Assembly (NCBI RefSeq): GCF_003286085.1
Contig: NW_020825345.1
Coordinates: 496,001 to 560,000, forward strand
DNA from: Drosophila persimilis
Lineage: Eukaryota > Arthropoda > Insecta > Diptera > Drosophilidae
Direction of reading: 5' to 3'
Length of the DNA: 64,000 nucleotides
Made by a program: the position numbers and the translations under genes. Positions within the stretch are counted from its first letter, which is position 1. Each line of letters starts with the position of its first letter. The notes under the pieces are model-generated. The model made no database searches. It had not been told where the DNA came from and saw nothing but the letters and a program-made list of their open reading frames with translations. Below are positions 25,991-37,747 of the stretch, piece after piece.

Positions 25991-27400
25991 TTCGATGATC
26001 TAATATTATGATTCCTTTCCTTGAAAAGTATCAATTTAGTAATGGTGCTCCTATGCCACATGAATAAAGGAAAATAGATTGAATTTAACCATGAATTTTT
26101 AATATGCTACAGATATGTGTCAGAATAGTGTTTTAACTTATTCCCGAATCGCAACGTATGCTGATTAAGTCAAGCTATGTTTTTCCTATAGTGAACCCGT
26201 CGCCGATATTTCTTCAATCCAGACGAGACAGCAAAGGGAAAAAGTGTTGACCGTTGTTTCCGAGCTATGCTTTAATCTGATCTTGACGCTCTCACTAATT
26301 GGTGTTTAATAAAACTTGTTCCTCTTAAAATTGCTTTCTTTAAACGTCTGTAACGACTTGTGTATTATATTTTTAACTAATTGATGCTTTAATTCCCACA
26401 TCTGCAAAGGATTTCTTGGGTTTATCAAAATATTGTCTAAGGAATTCACTGATTCCTATACCACAAAACTAATTTATGTTCCTCTTATCCGCACTACCTT
26501 AAATTGCAAGATAAGCTTGAGTCTGTACAAAAACAATTTCTTATCTTTGCCCCCCCGTGGAAATCATCCTTCTTGCGAAAGTCGGCTGCACCTTTTAAAA
26601 GCCGAAGGATTTGCCATGGAATTTGTTTTCTCCACAAACTTCTCTCTGGTGAGGTTGAATCCAGTGCCCCCATCAGTCTTGCTCGTATGTATCTCTGTCC
26701 CGTTCCCTCCGACTAGGCATCACTTTCATTTTCATCTTCAACACTGTCTTTCTAACTATATACTCTGATAAAGAATACTTCCGTAGACTTTGCCATAATT
26801 ACAAAACTTTCTTCTATTTGGTTTCCTTTGGCACTAGTGCTATTAAGGTAACAACTTTTTTAATGAATAGTTTAATTTAATTTACTATAATTCTTAAATT
26901 GTTAGTCTATTGGCTATGATGGCTATGAATATGACCATAGCGACTATTTTGCCAATAAATCAGTACCAAAGGAACAGAGTATTTGCCATAGAAAGTCTTG
27001 TATTTGTTTTTATTTTTGTGCTGAGCAACAAAAAACTATTTAATGTCGTCTAATTGGCTGTACATTTAATTTGATCAAGCAATTAATTTGCTTTTAAGCT
27101 ATCAACCATCAACACAAGGAGGCGCTCTCCGCAAAAGTGCTTTAAACTATTGCCACAGGATTGGAACTTATACCAATTGGACAATAATATTATATCGATG
27201 AAGGTAATTCAGAAATAGCAGATTTTTGGTCCGCAAACCCAATACTTGCAGTCACAATGGGAACTTCTTCTACTTATTGTGTGTTTAAGTATGTAAATAT
27301 ATTTTCACTTCGCTTTTTTCAATTTAACAAGCTTTCGAATGATTTTTTTAATGGGCAAAGAAACTTATAAAATTTAATTGTGCTTATGAAATGGTGTGTT
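25991..27400. other. Intergenic between COX8 and Rpn10 with a LINE fossil
   Basis: COX8 3' UTR to about 26090, then AT-rich DNA, a LINE remnant (26395-26880), more AT-rich DNA and the Rpn10 3' flank. No gene is recognised. Confidence 0.6.
26395..26880 (+). mobile_element. Decayed non-LTR retrotransposon (jockey-type), 3' part of reverse transcriptase ORF
   Basis: Two overlapping plus-strand frames carry pieces of the typical C-terminal region of jockey-clade ORF2. They are LIYVPLIRTTLNC (compare LYxSLVRPxLEY), DKLESVQKQFLIFA, then FLHKLLSGEVESSAPISL, and finally RHHFHFHLQHCLSNY. Frames change at least twice and stop codons occur, so it is a dead fragment. No poly(A) tail or target duplication is clear. 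An R or jockey-group element is most likely; the exact family needs a repeat search. Confidence 0.75.
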
Positions 27401-28719
27401 TTATTTCTTTTGGTTATCCTTTTCATCATTTTTTTTGTCCTTGTCTTTGTTCAGTGAGCCAACAGCATCGCGCACTGCTTCGGATTGGGGATCTACCCCA
27501 GGAAGATTCTCTAGCACACTCTGCAAGAAGGCCGGGTCGCCAATTACCTCCGAATAGTCCTCGTCGACATCCATAGGAGCATTGGTTTCATCAGTTTTTG
27601 GGCGCTTTGCTTGCTGGGTAACGCTATCATCTGGAGCATCTTGCATGGACATTTGCATGGCAAAGGCGATCTGTTCTTCTTCGGTCATGTTGGCAAAATC
27701 TGGCAAGTTATCTTCAGGGGTCTCAGTGGACAGTGCCAAGGCCCGTTGCAACATAGCTTCCTCCGAATTCGCCTCGGCGTTTCCTGCGCCGCTTTCAACT
27801 TTGGGCTGCCCCGCGGTAGCAGCAGCTTCGACACCAGCTGGTGCTGTGCTATCAGCATTAGCACGACGTTGCTCACTTTCCTGACGTTGACGTTGCTCCT
27901 CCATTGACACACGCAAAGCAAGAGCCAGTTCCGGGTCTTCGTTGGGATCAACTCCGAATTCGAACACGTTTCCTCCCAAGCCGGCACCACCCAATCCATC
28001 TTCTCCCTGAATAATGGGCGACGACATCAGAGCTTCAGACAGGGCCGATCCGCGAGGAACACTAACCAAGTGCGATCCAGTACCGTCTTTGCCGTTCAAT
28101 GCGTTGATGAAAGCAGTCAGCGTCTCGTTGTTATTGCCATGATCGCCGAAGCTAACAATGTCAACATTCACCTTCTCTTTCTTCAGGCGTTTAGCTTGCT
28201 TCACAAGGTCTCCTTCTTCGTGACAAATGGGAGAGCCAACAAAGACGACAATACGCATCTTATGGTTTTTGCCTTGACGATGCTTCAACACCAAATGGGC
28301 TATGCGGATCCCGGTCAGAAGGTTTATCTCACCCTTTGGTTGGATGAGATGCATTTTAGACAAAATCCGCCCCACGTCGCTTGTCAGAGTAGCCAGCACT
28401 TCCACGGTACTAAATTAATAAATGAAACAATAAGGAGCGCTTTTCAAACCATCGGCCACGCAATACTCACTTCGACAACGTCATTAGTCCAACATTATTC
28501 TCTGGATTGGATCTCAGTTTAGTGAGGCAAACGAGATTGATTCCATCCTTTTGGACGTTCAGACGTGTAGGAAAATAGTCACCATTGCGTTGGTAATCGC
28601 TGTTATCAAAGCTGAAAATACAAACAGGGGTTTGGTTTCGTTAATCCGTCTTCTTTCTGCATATGGTTTATCAATGATTAAACATTATTTTACCATATCA
28701 TAGTACTTTCAAGAACCAT
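27401..28719 (-). CDS. Rpn10: 26S proteasome regulatory subunit Rpn10 (ubiquitin receptor, S5a/p54)
   Basis: Exons are 28694-28719, 28471-28611 and 27401-28409 (minus), total 391 residues (D. melanogaster p54 is close to this). The protein docks on the 19S particle and binds ubiquitin chains. The N-terminal VWA domain spans about residues 1-190: [44 protein letters not shown] and [12 protein letters not shown]. Three UIMs follow, as in the fly protein: [15 protein letters not shown] (about 213-229), [14 protein letters not shown] (271-284) and [14 protein letters not shown] (297-312). The C-terminal tail is acidic, then Lys-rich ([15 protein letters not shown]). The Motif-1 end of repeat copy B lies only 52 bases upstream of the start codon and probably forms the core promoter. 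Confidence 0.96.
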
Positions 28720-28770
28720 TTTCGTATTTTTGCTTGTCACTTTACCACTGAACTGTAATTGTGATACTTA

Positions 28771-29300
28771 CAGTGTGACCGCGGACTTGTCAATAAAATA
28801 TACCGTCCGACCCTCAGAAATATACCGAAATATACCGTCTGATTTAAAAAATATACCGTAAATATACTGACGGATTCAAGATATTAGTCGTTTTAGATCT
28901 TCCGTGGAATCTTACTAGCTAGATAACATCCTCAGCCGTGCCCACATATTTTTATACGATTAATAAACCAATTTTCTAATTGACTGGGTTATTTTAAACG
29001 CTTGCTTTAGTTGGATTTTGTCTAAAAAAGGTTTTCAGCGAAAAAGGTCAAACAAAAAGGTTTTAGCGAAATAGGTCAAGACAAAAAAACGAAAGGATAG
29101 TCGTTCATATTGCTCAATTTAGAGATTCCGTTAAATAATTCTGTTTAATTTAAACCCTTAGTTTTGCCCACATCATTTTAGGCCATTGATGAATCAATTT
29201 TCTACATAATTCGTTAGTTTTTAGACCTTGCTTTTATTGTATTTTGACTAAAACAAGGTTTAAACAAAATAGTCCAACAAAAAAAAAAAACAGTCGCAAT
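28771..29300 (-). repeat. Promoter-linked modular repeat, copy B, at Rpn10
   Basis: Starts with CAGTGTGACCGCGGACTT (perfect Motif 1 on the minus strand) and a degenerate DRE (TTGTCAATAA). Then come CCGTCCGACCCTCAGAAATA, several ATATACCG units, the core to AAAAGGTTTTCAGCGAAAAA (about 29045), and a second diverged module to about 29290 (TTTTGCCCACATCATTTTAG, GATGAATCAATTTTCTACAT). The Motif-1 end is 52 bases upstream of the Rpn10 ATG. Confidence 0.8.
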
Positions 29301-30163
29301 TTTGCTGGTATTTTAGACATGATGCGCGCATATGCCTTGTTACCCTATTTCGATAATTTAGTATGAAGATATAACGAAATTTATAAAGACCTTTTCTCAA
29401 ATTGATATGTTTTAGACATATTCATGTATATTATTAGTATATTGTGTATATTTATCTCGATCCTGATACCTACGGAGTCTGGGATGACAAACATTTTCTG
29501 AACTCTATAATATCCTTTCCCAGGGTATGCATTGTTGCTTGCATGTTGCCGCAACATGGATCGCGACTTTTGTTTTCGGCCAATGAAAATCGTAAAAAAT
29601 GATTTGCAAAAAATGTTGCTGCAGCAATGATTGCATTTCGGCAAATCTCGATAAAAATTAAGGATTACAGTACTGCTGGGTAATAAAATATTTGTATTCT
29701 GCAAACAAGCAATCAGATTAAAAATTTTATTTTTGGGAAACAAGCTGGCGCGTACGTCTTTCGTACAAATGGTTTTTTAATAATTGTGTTTTCCTACTTT
29801 TAATCTCATAAACGTGTTGAACTAAATTTATTTGTAATAGTCTTATGACACTGGACTTTGCAAGCTTTGCTGCGAAGAAAGAGATAGCAATATCACAAAA
29901 TTAGTGCTTGTAGCTGTAGCTGTAGCTGATGTTTTCCAACACACCAGCCAACCAGAAAAATTGGATATGAAAAGTGTAACAATCGCCCATTTCTGCCCGC
30001 AGCGCTGCTCCCAGCTCAACTGGAAAGCCTCGCATATATCGCTCTCACTGATTGCTTTACCCATAGGGTTCTCTCTGTTCTTGCAGCTAGCCAGTTGGCA
30101 AAGTCTAAAATTTCATAAGCTATAAACAAAACACATAAGTTATGTCGCTATTGACTGGTCACA
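29301..30163. other. Intergenic between Rpn10 and the pickpocket gene
   Basis: AT-rich with poly-A and poly-T runs. A word near 29572 (TTTCGGCCAATGAAAATCGT) recurs at about 24863 beside repeat copy H, suggesting that the repeat extends further than its core. Open frames at 29381-29743 and 29843-30125 show no recognisable protein. Confidence 0.5.
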
Positions 30164-31908
30164 TTAAAGTTTGAAAAATAATAATATGAAAAATAGAACA
30201 ACAACATAAAGAATTTCGGCGATAAAGATAACGCTAAATCCAATCATAAGGCTCATGATACCACCAGTTAAAGCTAAAAGGCGAATAATACGAATTTTAT
30301 AGTTTAAAAATGAGAAGATATCTTTTTTGAAACCTACACATGTATTCAGTTGGTCCGGTGTACGAAGTCCTCACATTGCTTCTAAAATAATTTTCTGTGA
30401 AGTAGAAATTTACTACTGCCAAGTTTTTTCGGATATATTCATTTGATAAATTCTTTAAATAATCACTCTGGGCCTTCAGGTCCTGTTGGCTAAAAGGTGT
30501 TGTGAAAGCATCAGGAAAGAACGTAAGATCATGACAACTGGTTAGGCACAAATCTTTACATTCAGATCTTTTCTTGTCAAAGATCTGTAATTCCGCATTA
30601 TTCCAGCAATCAAACTGAGCCGCATCACATACTGTAGCGTTAGCAAATACCAACGGCAGATAGTATGGAATACAATCACACAGTCGAAGGAAGAACAACG
30701 CATCGCATTCAGATTCGCAGTTGCGTCGCGTATAATAACGATAAAAGTAAAGTTCTTCTTCATCGCTAAAAATACATTGTCGTTTCGTTCGATGGATGTT
30801 ACGAATGCTGGGCAGGGCTTCAAAGCTCCGCGCGATTATACGAAATGTTGTCTGATGCCCGATCATTGCTGGTAATCCAGATTCCTTCATACGTGGTTGA
30901 TCGATTGGGTTATACAATAGCACCTTAAAACAATTGTATTATTAAAATGCTAATGGGTACAATCTTCAAATACACAACTTTGAATCCTTGTCCATTTGTA
31001 GAGGAACAAAAATAATCATTCACGTGACCATTGAGTATTATTTGTAAACCCATAGCAATGCCAACGCCAACTCCTGGCCGCGGGTAATAGCTGGACGGTA
31101 GTTTCGGTGGATAGCCAGATATAGGATTCCAATCCACTGCAATGTCTGCAAACCTATTCGTTGAGGTGTAGTCCCGAATGTATGTTGGCCTTTCAAATAA
31201 AATACTTTTTACACACGAACTTTTCTGCGCTGGGCTTCAAAAACGTACCTGAATTTGTATAAATAATATGGATGCAACAAATTGAATACACAGCACAAGC
31301 CCTCATCTACAAAGATTTCTCTGAAGATATCAGTGCATGGTAACTTTTTTTTATGAAACATGCATGACACTATCAAATCTTCGCATCTCTCAGAAACATT
31401 TAGTATAAAGTTGGGGAACGTTTCGTTTTTAGAACGATGATTCGATTTTGTAAAATTGCCATAAGTATTCTCTTTATAGCAAGTTTTCTGTAGCATGGAA
31501 TATCCTAGCGATCCACTGAAATGATTTTTATTATTCCTCTTTCATATACATAGATATGAATATTGGGTTTACTTACGGTATTAAATCTTCTACTTTCGAT
31601 TTCTTTGCCTGATTCATATTACAAACCGTTATTGCAGGGAATGGAATCTTACTAATTGGAGTCATAGTTGAACTAATTCCAATAATCACTGGCGTGTCTT
31701 CCCATTTAACAAAAACGCGAACCGCTAAGTTTACGGCCACATAAATAAGCGAAGCAAAAATTATTATAAAGTATAGCTTTATCCACCATAAATGTCTATC
31801 ACCGATGACGTATTTTAACAACTCCAATGATGTATTTCTTAGAAATATTTGCTTTCGGTTTTGACCGTTCCTCCACAGTTTTTCTTTCATTCTACTCAGG
31901 AAACTCAT
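30164..31908 (-). CDS. Pickpocket-family DEG/ENaC sodium channel subunit
   Basis: Exons are 31577-31908, 31249-31515, 30979-31189, 30338-30923 and 30164-30273 (minus), total 501 residues, normal for the family. The N terminus is short and cytoplasmic. TM1 is about residues 42-66 (LYFIIIFASLIYVAVNLAVR), followed by FPAITVCNMN, the conserved post-TM1 motif. The Cys-rich extracellular domain includes GFKVLLYNP, RRNCESECDALFFLRLCDC and CKDLCLTSCHDL. TM2 is in the last exon: LTGGIMSLMIGFSVIFIAEI, with GFS at the selectivity-filter position (G-x-S). Pickpocket channels act in chemosensation, mechanosensation and liquid clearance. The donor of exon 3 is ambiguous by three bases (AAA|GTTGTG or GTT|GTGTAT), and the frame is kept either way. 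Exon 4 ends at ATGT|GTAGGT. I cannot assign a specific ppk number. Confidence 0.88.
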
Positions 31909-34456
31909 GGTATTGACCCGATGGTTATTTTATTCTTGTTAATAGATTAGGGATAGTTGTTAGACTGTGGTGTGGCTCTCTCTTGTAAGACTCAAGTGTT
32001 TATATATGTATATTCATTAGTATTTACAAAAGCATTATCTATGAAGCTTTTCAATGTATTATCATTAAGTTTTTGTAATGAATCAAAGTAATAAAATCCT
32101 CATTATTGAACCATTCCAATTAGCCTAATTGTCTGAAATAACAAGTTCGTTTCATTCTGTACCTTAAACGGCAAATCCAAATGATTTTCAAATGTTCTGT
32201 TCAAAGGACTACGGGAAAGTGGAGCTATAAAAGGAATATCCGTTTTCACTGATAAAGGAATTGTATGAACCTCCAGTCACAAACATAATAAATAACCTGA
32301 ATATCATTATGTTTATGCGTTCATCATCACATACAAATTTTAATAATATCCCTACAAGATATGTAACAATATAAACACTGTATAGTTTCGTGGTTATGAG
32401 CAAAGTATTGTTCGGTGATCGAATTGTATTTTTATTTTGTAATATTTATTTGTTTCATTACTGTTTTTTATTATAATGTTACAAATTTGTTATTATTTTT
32501 AATCTAATATAGGTACAACTTCAGCCAGATTGGTATTCTTTATTTTGTTTTGAACAATTTTAAAACGGGAAATGGCACAATTAGTATTTGATTAAAGGCT
32601 TGTTTCATAAATACCTTTAAGATATTATATTCATTATTTGTGAAAACGAACCTGCAATATGTGGATTTTTTGTTTTGTTTTTTTTTTTTGTAATACCTTA
32701 AAAATGTAAGCTAGCGATTTCAAAAGGTCTTTTGATTTACGAGTTTACACCGTCTATTTATGGTAATCTTTAAACTATTTCGAAAGTATAGAGAAAATAT
32801 CACTGCAGGATACATGCATAGATGTATAAAAATATGTTTTAATATCATCGGAACAAACTGAAAATGTATTAACGTAAATAAGCAGCTATTAAATATCACT
32901 AAATCTACGGTTCATATTCAATCAGTTATAAGCCTGATGAGAAAACTATTTGTTCAACTTAACAAGAACATGTTGTACAGATCTGTTTTTTTATTTTGAG
33001 GATCTTAATTGTCAATTGAAATGTGTGTACAGAATATGCTTTCCAACTAATTATAATTCTTTACTTTGCTTGGTATTATTGAACAACTTGATACAATTGA
33101 TTAATCTGCTGAACTTTCCAACCAATATCTAACCAAAAATTCTATTTGGAAAAAAGAGGCTCTAAAGAAATACTACAATAATATAGGAATCGAATCATAC
33201 ATATGTAGGATTGTTTGTTTTTGTCTCCTTTTTTTTGAGATATCAAGAATTTTTCAAGCTGATTTGTACATTTTGTTTTGAGGGGTTGGGGTTAACAATC
33301 AAATGCCTGCTTTAAAAATATATATTACCAATTATTCATATAACATTCATAATTTGTAACTGTCACGGATGAGTCGCATAGAAATATGTTCCCAGTCATA
33401 TAATCCTATAATATGTATTGATCTTTTAATAGAAATAAATGATTATCGTTTTTTTGTTTTGTTTGCTTGTAGTTTTAAATGTTGAACATGTGTGGTTTAT
33501 ATGGTAATTTCCTTATTTCATTTAATTTCTGTGTACAGTAACATATTTATCATTAAAAACAAAACATTTTAAAGAGGTACATTTCGAAAGTATAGGCTTA
33601 AAATCATATTACAGTAAATATACATACAATAATTATAGCTCTTTGTGTCAGGGTATTACGGGGAACTTGTTGAAAAACGTTTAGAAATATACTGAATTAC
33701 AGGTATGCAACAGTAATACTTTAACACAAAATTATAATCATAACAGCAACAAAAATGTATTGATTATTGATTGACAAAAAGGTATGGTGTGGTATGGTAT
33801 GTATGTAGTTATGATAACACTATATCGGCACAACATCAGAAATTTAAGTTTTTCTATTACCGGATAACGCATACCGCATGCAATATGCATTTTATATTAT
33901 TATGTTTGTTATGTTTTCTATGTGCGTTTTACTTAGTTATCGCTTTTTAACTTCAAAAAAAATGAGTGGAAACCCGATTAAAGAATGTTTGTATTTTGTT
34001 ATCTTTACAATTCAGTCTGAAAGGCATAGTTTGTTTACACATTTGATATCACCTATTTTGAAAAATCTATTTGTTTACTTATTTTATTATCTCTAAAATT
34101 GTGTATACATAGGTAATGATATATCATTGATCTTTAAGGTTTAATGGTAACCACTTATTGGATGGTATTAAATATAATTTAATTTAATACAAGTACGGAA
34201 AAGTTGCTGAAAATTTCGTTGCGTTAAGTGGAGAATAAATATTTTATATAAACCTAAATTTTGGTACCCAAATACATGTATGTGTGTTGGTTTAAATTTT
34301 GCCTTCGATATTTGGTTCTGTATCATTTATATGTATATATCGCTAGAATATTGATTAGGTTATATCTGGGACTGTATATCGAACATTTTGTTTCGTTGCG
34401 GGTCTACAATTGCTGCACTTTTTGTTTTGTGTTTTTTCTTCTTCTTCGTTAGATGC
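31909..34456. other. AT-rich intergenic region between Mkrn1 and the pickpocket gene
   Basis: About 2.5 kb of very AT-rich DNA with poly-T and poly-A runs. It includes the 5' flank of the pickpocket gene and the 3' flank of Mkrn1, whose 3' UTR may be long. No coding sequence, RNA gene or clear repeat could be supported. Confidence 0.6.
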
Positions 34457-35770
34457 TTACTCATCATCGGAGACATCTGAAGATTCACTTATATCACTTG
34501 AAAATATCTCCAGCCAATGATAATCACGTCTATCAACGTAGTCCCACAGATAAATCTATTATATTTGATAAGTATTTAATATATTGATCAGTATAGTCAT
34601 TTATATAAAGCAAAAGGATATATGATACTCACATCGAGTAAATCGATTATTTCATGTTGGCCTTGTAACTTTCGAGTACGCTTTGGTAAGCCCACATCAA
34701 CGATATCCCCATTGGGCAGGGCATGTTTATAAAAGCACTTGTTTCCAAAGGGACACTTTCCCTCGCCTTTCTGAAAGTATTTACAATCTTTGGCTCCCAA
34801 GGCAGCGCGATAATCATTGAGAAGCTTATCCTTTTCCTCCTTTGTCTCCACCCAAAACGCACTGGGGCAGACAAAGTCTGAACATACGCGACATTCGGGG
34901 CAAGCACTAAAATGAAGCGTAGCGTTAATTTTGTATGTAATATACATACATTCGAATACAAGCAAGAATTCTATAGTCGAAATCTCCATTCAATACATAT
35001 AGGTAGACCCAATTTTCAATCAATTATCATTTTACTCACCGCGTTATTTTATGCTCAAACTGTTTGGCCTGGCGCCATTTACGAATGCATTCCAAACAAA
35101 AGATATGGTTGCAGTTAGGCAGGATGCCAAATCTTTTCTCCCGGCCAGCCTTCTCCATGATTGTGTCGAAGCATATGCCGCAGGCCTTATCCTTAGAGCG
35201 AGCGATCGCAAAGGAAAGTTCCATGGCCTGTTCGTGCTGTTGCAAGCACTCCCGGTTGTGATTTTTACGTTGAGCTTGATCCGTGGGATGCAGGCAATAC
35301 TGGTCACACATTTCGCATAGCTCCATGTGTATACGATAGGGGCAATACTCGCCATAAGGACACGGACATTCATAGGGACAAACCTCGTCCAATGATGCGG
35401 GTTCGCAACAGCTCACGTCGACTGTCGGGCCACCAACTACTTCGGCCCAGGAGATTCCGTTTTGTAGAGATACGCTGCCAGAAGCTGCCTCCCCATCCTC
35501 GTTCTGTTCCAGCACGCGCTTCTGGCTAGGCACAAATATCGGGGCATTTGCCCAATTACGTTGGCTGGTGCTTGGCTTAATGCTCTCAGCATTATCTGTA
35601 GTTATATGCGTTTGCTCCGCACACTCGGGACGGCCGCGACTTAAATCATGAGAGAAACGGCACAGCTCGCCAAAACGGCAAATGCCGCGCAGATAAAATC
35701 GGCATATCGTTTGACTTCGCCCAAGTGCCATGTTGGGAATGGCTGGATCGCTGTTGGCGACGGCACTCAT
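34457..35770 (-). CDS. Mkrn1: Makorin RING-type E3 ubiquitin ligase
   Basis: Exons are 35040-35770, 34633-34906 and 34457-34555 (minus), total 367 residues. In order: an N-terminal CCCH zinc finger (TICRFYLRGICRFGELCRFSHD), a linker, and the makorin-type Cys-His region (CPYECPCPYGEYCPYR then CEMCDQYCLHP and NHNREC). Next is a C3HC4 RING (CGICFDTIMEKAG, CNHIFCLECIRKWRQAKQFE, TRACPECRV), then a second CCCH finger after the RING (CKYFQKGEGKCPFGNKCFYK) and an acidic tail SSDVSDDE. This order defines makorins, RNA-binding E3 ligases. In flies the family acts in neuronal growth and in the ovary through RNA partners. The start MSAVANSD was chosen over MSNLKYQT, 18 codons upstream, because the latter lies before a poor context and is not family-like; this is not certain. 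Two Motif 1 sites lie 620-945 bases upstream. Confidence 0.94.
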
Positions 35771-36391
35771 TTTACTCTGTACTTTTAACAATTGCAAAAG
35801 GGTTTGATATTTCAAATTTGACAATTCTCAACGATGACCTAAAAATAAAAGCATTATATAAAAACTGTAAACTCCGTTCGTCTCGTACGAAGTTAAAACA
35901 TTCACATAATGACACAATACATGCATAGAAATGTGCATGAAAGCACAAATACAATTAATCATGTGCTTGCATCTTTTATACATATGTGCATGTGCGTGCA
36001 AGCATGCATACATATAGGCATTTGACTGTATTGATGAAATGATGCGCACAACTGGGTAGCACGCTAGTTGACAGATATTAACGTAAAAAGTCAATAAACG
36101 TTAATTGCACATATCCATGAACATAAAAATGTAATTTTCTGAACGTAGATCGCTTTGCATCATTATTATTCGATGAAACTATGTGTGTACTACTATGTGT
36201 AGGCACATTCGTATAGGCGTAACTAATGCCTGTTGTTTCAGATACATGGTTTGTATATAAAATACCAACGTCTGTTTTAACCATGACAGTTAATTTAACC
36301 TTTCCACTAAGCTTAGACTTATTTAACGCCAAAAACACTTACAATTGTTTAACTTTGTCGTTTTATGCGCACCTTGAAATACAATCACAAT

Positions 36392-36660
36392 CAGTGTGAC
36401 CGCGGACTTATCGATAAAATATACCGTCCGACCCTCAGAAATATACCGAAACATACCATCTCATTTAAAAAATATATTTTAGATATACTGATGAATTCAA
36501 GTTCTATTTTACATATTCCTCGATTTTGATCTTCCGTCGAATATTCTCAGCTATATAAAACATTTAGCCATGCCAACCTAATTTTATCCGATTAATGAAT
36601 CTATTTTCTAATTGACTGGCTTAATTTAAACACTTGCTTTTATTGGATTTCTATATAACG
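36392..36660 (-). repeat. Promoter-linked modular repeat, copy C, upstream of Mkrn1
   Basis: The end reads CAGTGTGACCGCGGACTT, then an intact DRE TATCGATA (36409-36416), ATATACCGTCCGACC, ATATACCG units and the core with CTAATTGACTGGCTTA to about 36655. It is flanked by a 25-base direct repeat (36367-36391 and 36663-36687, one mismatch). Confidence 0.8.
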
Positions 36661-36703
36661 TTGCGCACCTGGAAATACAATCACAATTTTTTCATTGCTG
36701 TTT

Positions 36704-36714
36704 TAGTGTGACCA
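36704..36714 (-). promoter_or_regulatory. Motif 1 (TGGTCACACTA), second upstream site for Mkrn1
   Basis: A perfect match on the minus strand to the Drosophila Motif 1 core-promoter element bound by M1BP. It sits just beyond the second copy of the 25-base duplication, so it may be the original Mkrn1 promoter that existed before the repeat arrived. Confidence 0.5.
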
Positions 36715-37324
36715 AATGCACCGACACAATTTCTTTGAACTCTTGTATTAGGGGTATATCCAAAAGAGACTTATAAATCGTTCATTTTGTAAACAGTTTC
36801 TATGACTATTTCGGTTTTCACTTATTTTTGCGGATTACGTTTTCAACCAAAACGATTAGTTTTCATTTTTATGTGCTCCCTTTCTCACAAGTTATTTGTA
36901 TCGATATAACAAAAACAAGTGACCTTTCAAAATATACAGCGTGTTAAAAATGGCTTTATATTTTTCAGTTGCTGATTTTCTAGTTGCAACGCCTGTTTAT
37001 TTAACAAGCTGCGTGTAACAGCATGCAAATTGAAAATTAAATTGCTGATGGTCGAACAATTAACTTAAAGAAAATGTGGTGCGAAATAGCTGTCTCCACC
37101 CTGCTGTTCTGTTACGAGAACAGTCTGTGCTATTATGCGCGAAAAGGTATTTCTTGCCAACGTTCCGATAGCCAAATTGGTTTATAATTTTGTATACATT
37201 TCTAAGAAATCCAGGACGCCCTCTTCCTGCAATTCGCAAATTTTTACCGCAGTTGGCTATACAAAAAAGACAGATCTGCAGGAAAACCCCGAAATCGGCA
37301 GCCCTTATTTTATAAGCAATAAAT

Positions 37325-37542
37325 AAAGATAAAAACTTAAATTTAACCAATCAACTAGAAAATAGATTCATTAATTGGATAAAACTACGTGGACAGGGCT
37401 GAGAGATCTATCCAGCTAGTAATATTCGACAGCATACAAAAACGAGGAACTTGAATAATTCGTCAATACGGTAGATGGTATATTTTGGTATATTTCTGAG
37501 GGTCGGACCGTGTATGTTTTATGCATAATCCGCGGTCACTCT
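37325..37542 (+). repeat. Promoter-linked modular repeat, copy D, upstream of Arv1
   Basis: In plus orientation the core (AACCAATCAACTAGAAAATA, GATTCATTAATTGGATAAAA) is followed by GGTATATTTCTGAGGGTCGG, a degenerate DRE and GCGGTCACTCTG (Motif 1 with one mismatch) at 37533-37542, 206 bases before the Arv1 ATG. Confidence 0.75.
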
Positions 37543-37747
37543 GCATAGTGTAATAATAACATGTCAAAACAACAACAAACAAAAACAACAAACGGATTTT
37601 TTAGTGTAAGAGAAAAGGATTTTACTTTTACTTGAGTTCCCTAGTAATTTTTGTTCTTTATAGCCCTTGGATGCTGCTACTGCTGCTTTGTTTGCGACAG
37701 TGGCTACAAAACGCGAAACATAAATTGATACCAATTTCAAAAATAAT

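Larger units (their letters stand above)
35771..37747. other. Divergent promoter region of Mkrn1 and Arv1
   Basis: Holds repeat copies C (minus orientation) and D (plus orientation) in an inverted layout, each pointing its Motif-1 end at its own gene. Between them is AT-rich DNA (36720-37320) with no recognisable gene. Microsatellite-like ACATGTGC/ATACAT runs lie at 35925-36020. Confidence 0.65.

Noticed and set aside
26433-26768. 111-residue plus-strand frame as a host gene
   Set aside because: It is part of a decayed jockey-type reverse transcriptase region, as shown by the words LESVQKQFL and LLSGEVES in the overlapping frame.
9937-30029. Similar 33-base words at 9937-9969 and 29997-30029 (CTGGAAAGCC type)
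   Set aside because: 29 of 33 positions agree, but flanks do not align by eye, so it may be chance or a fragment too short to interpret.
31909-34456. Search for tRNA, snoRNA or CRISPR-like arrays in the AT-rich spacer
   Set aside because: No A/B-box pairs, C/D-box hairpins or regular spaced repeats were seen. CRISPR arrays are not expected in an insect genome.
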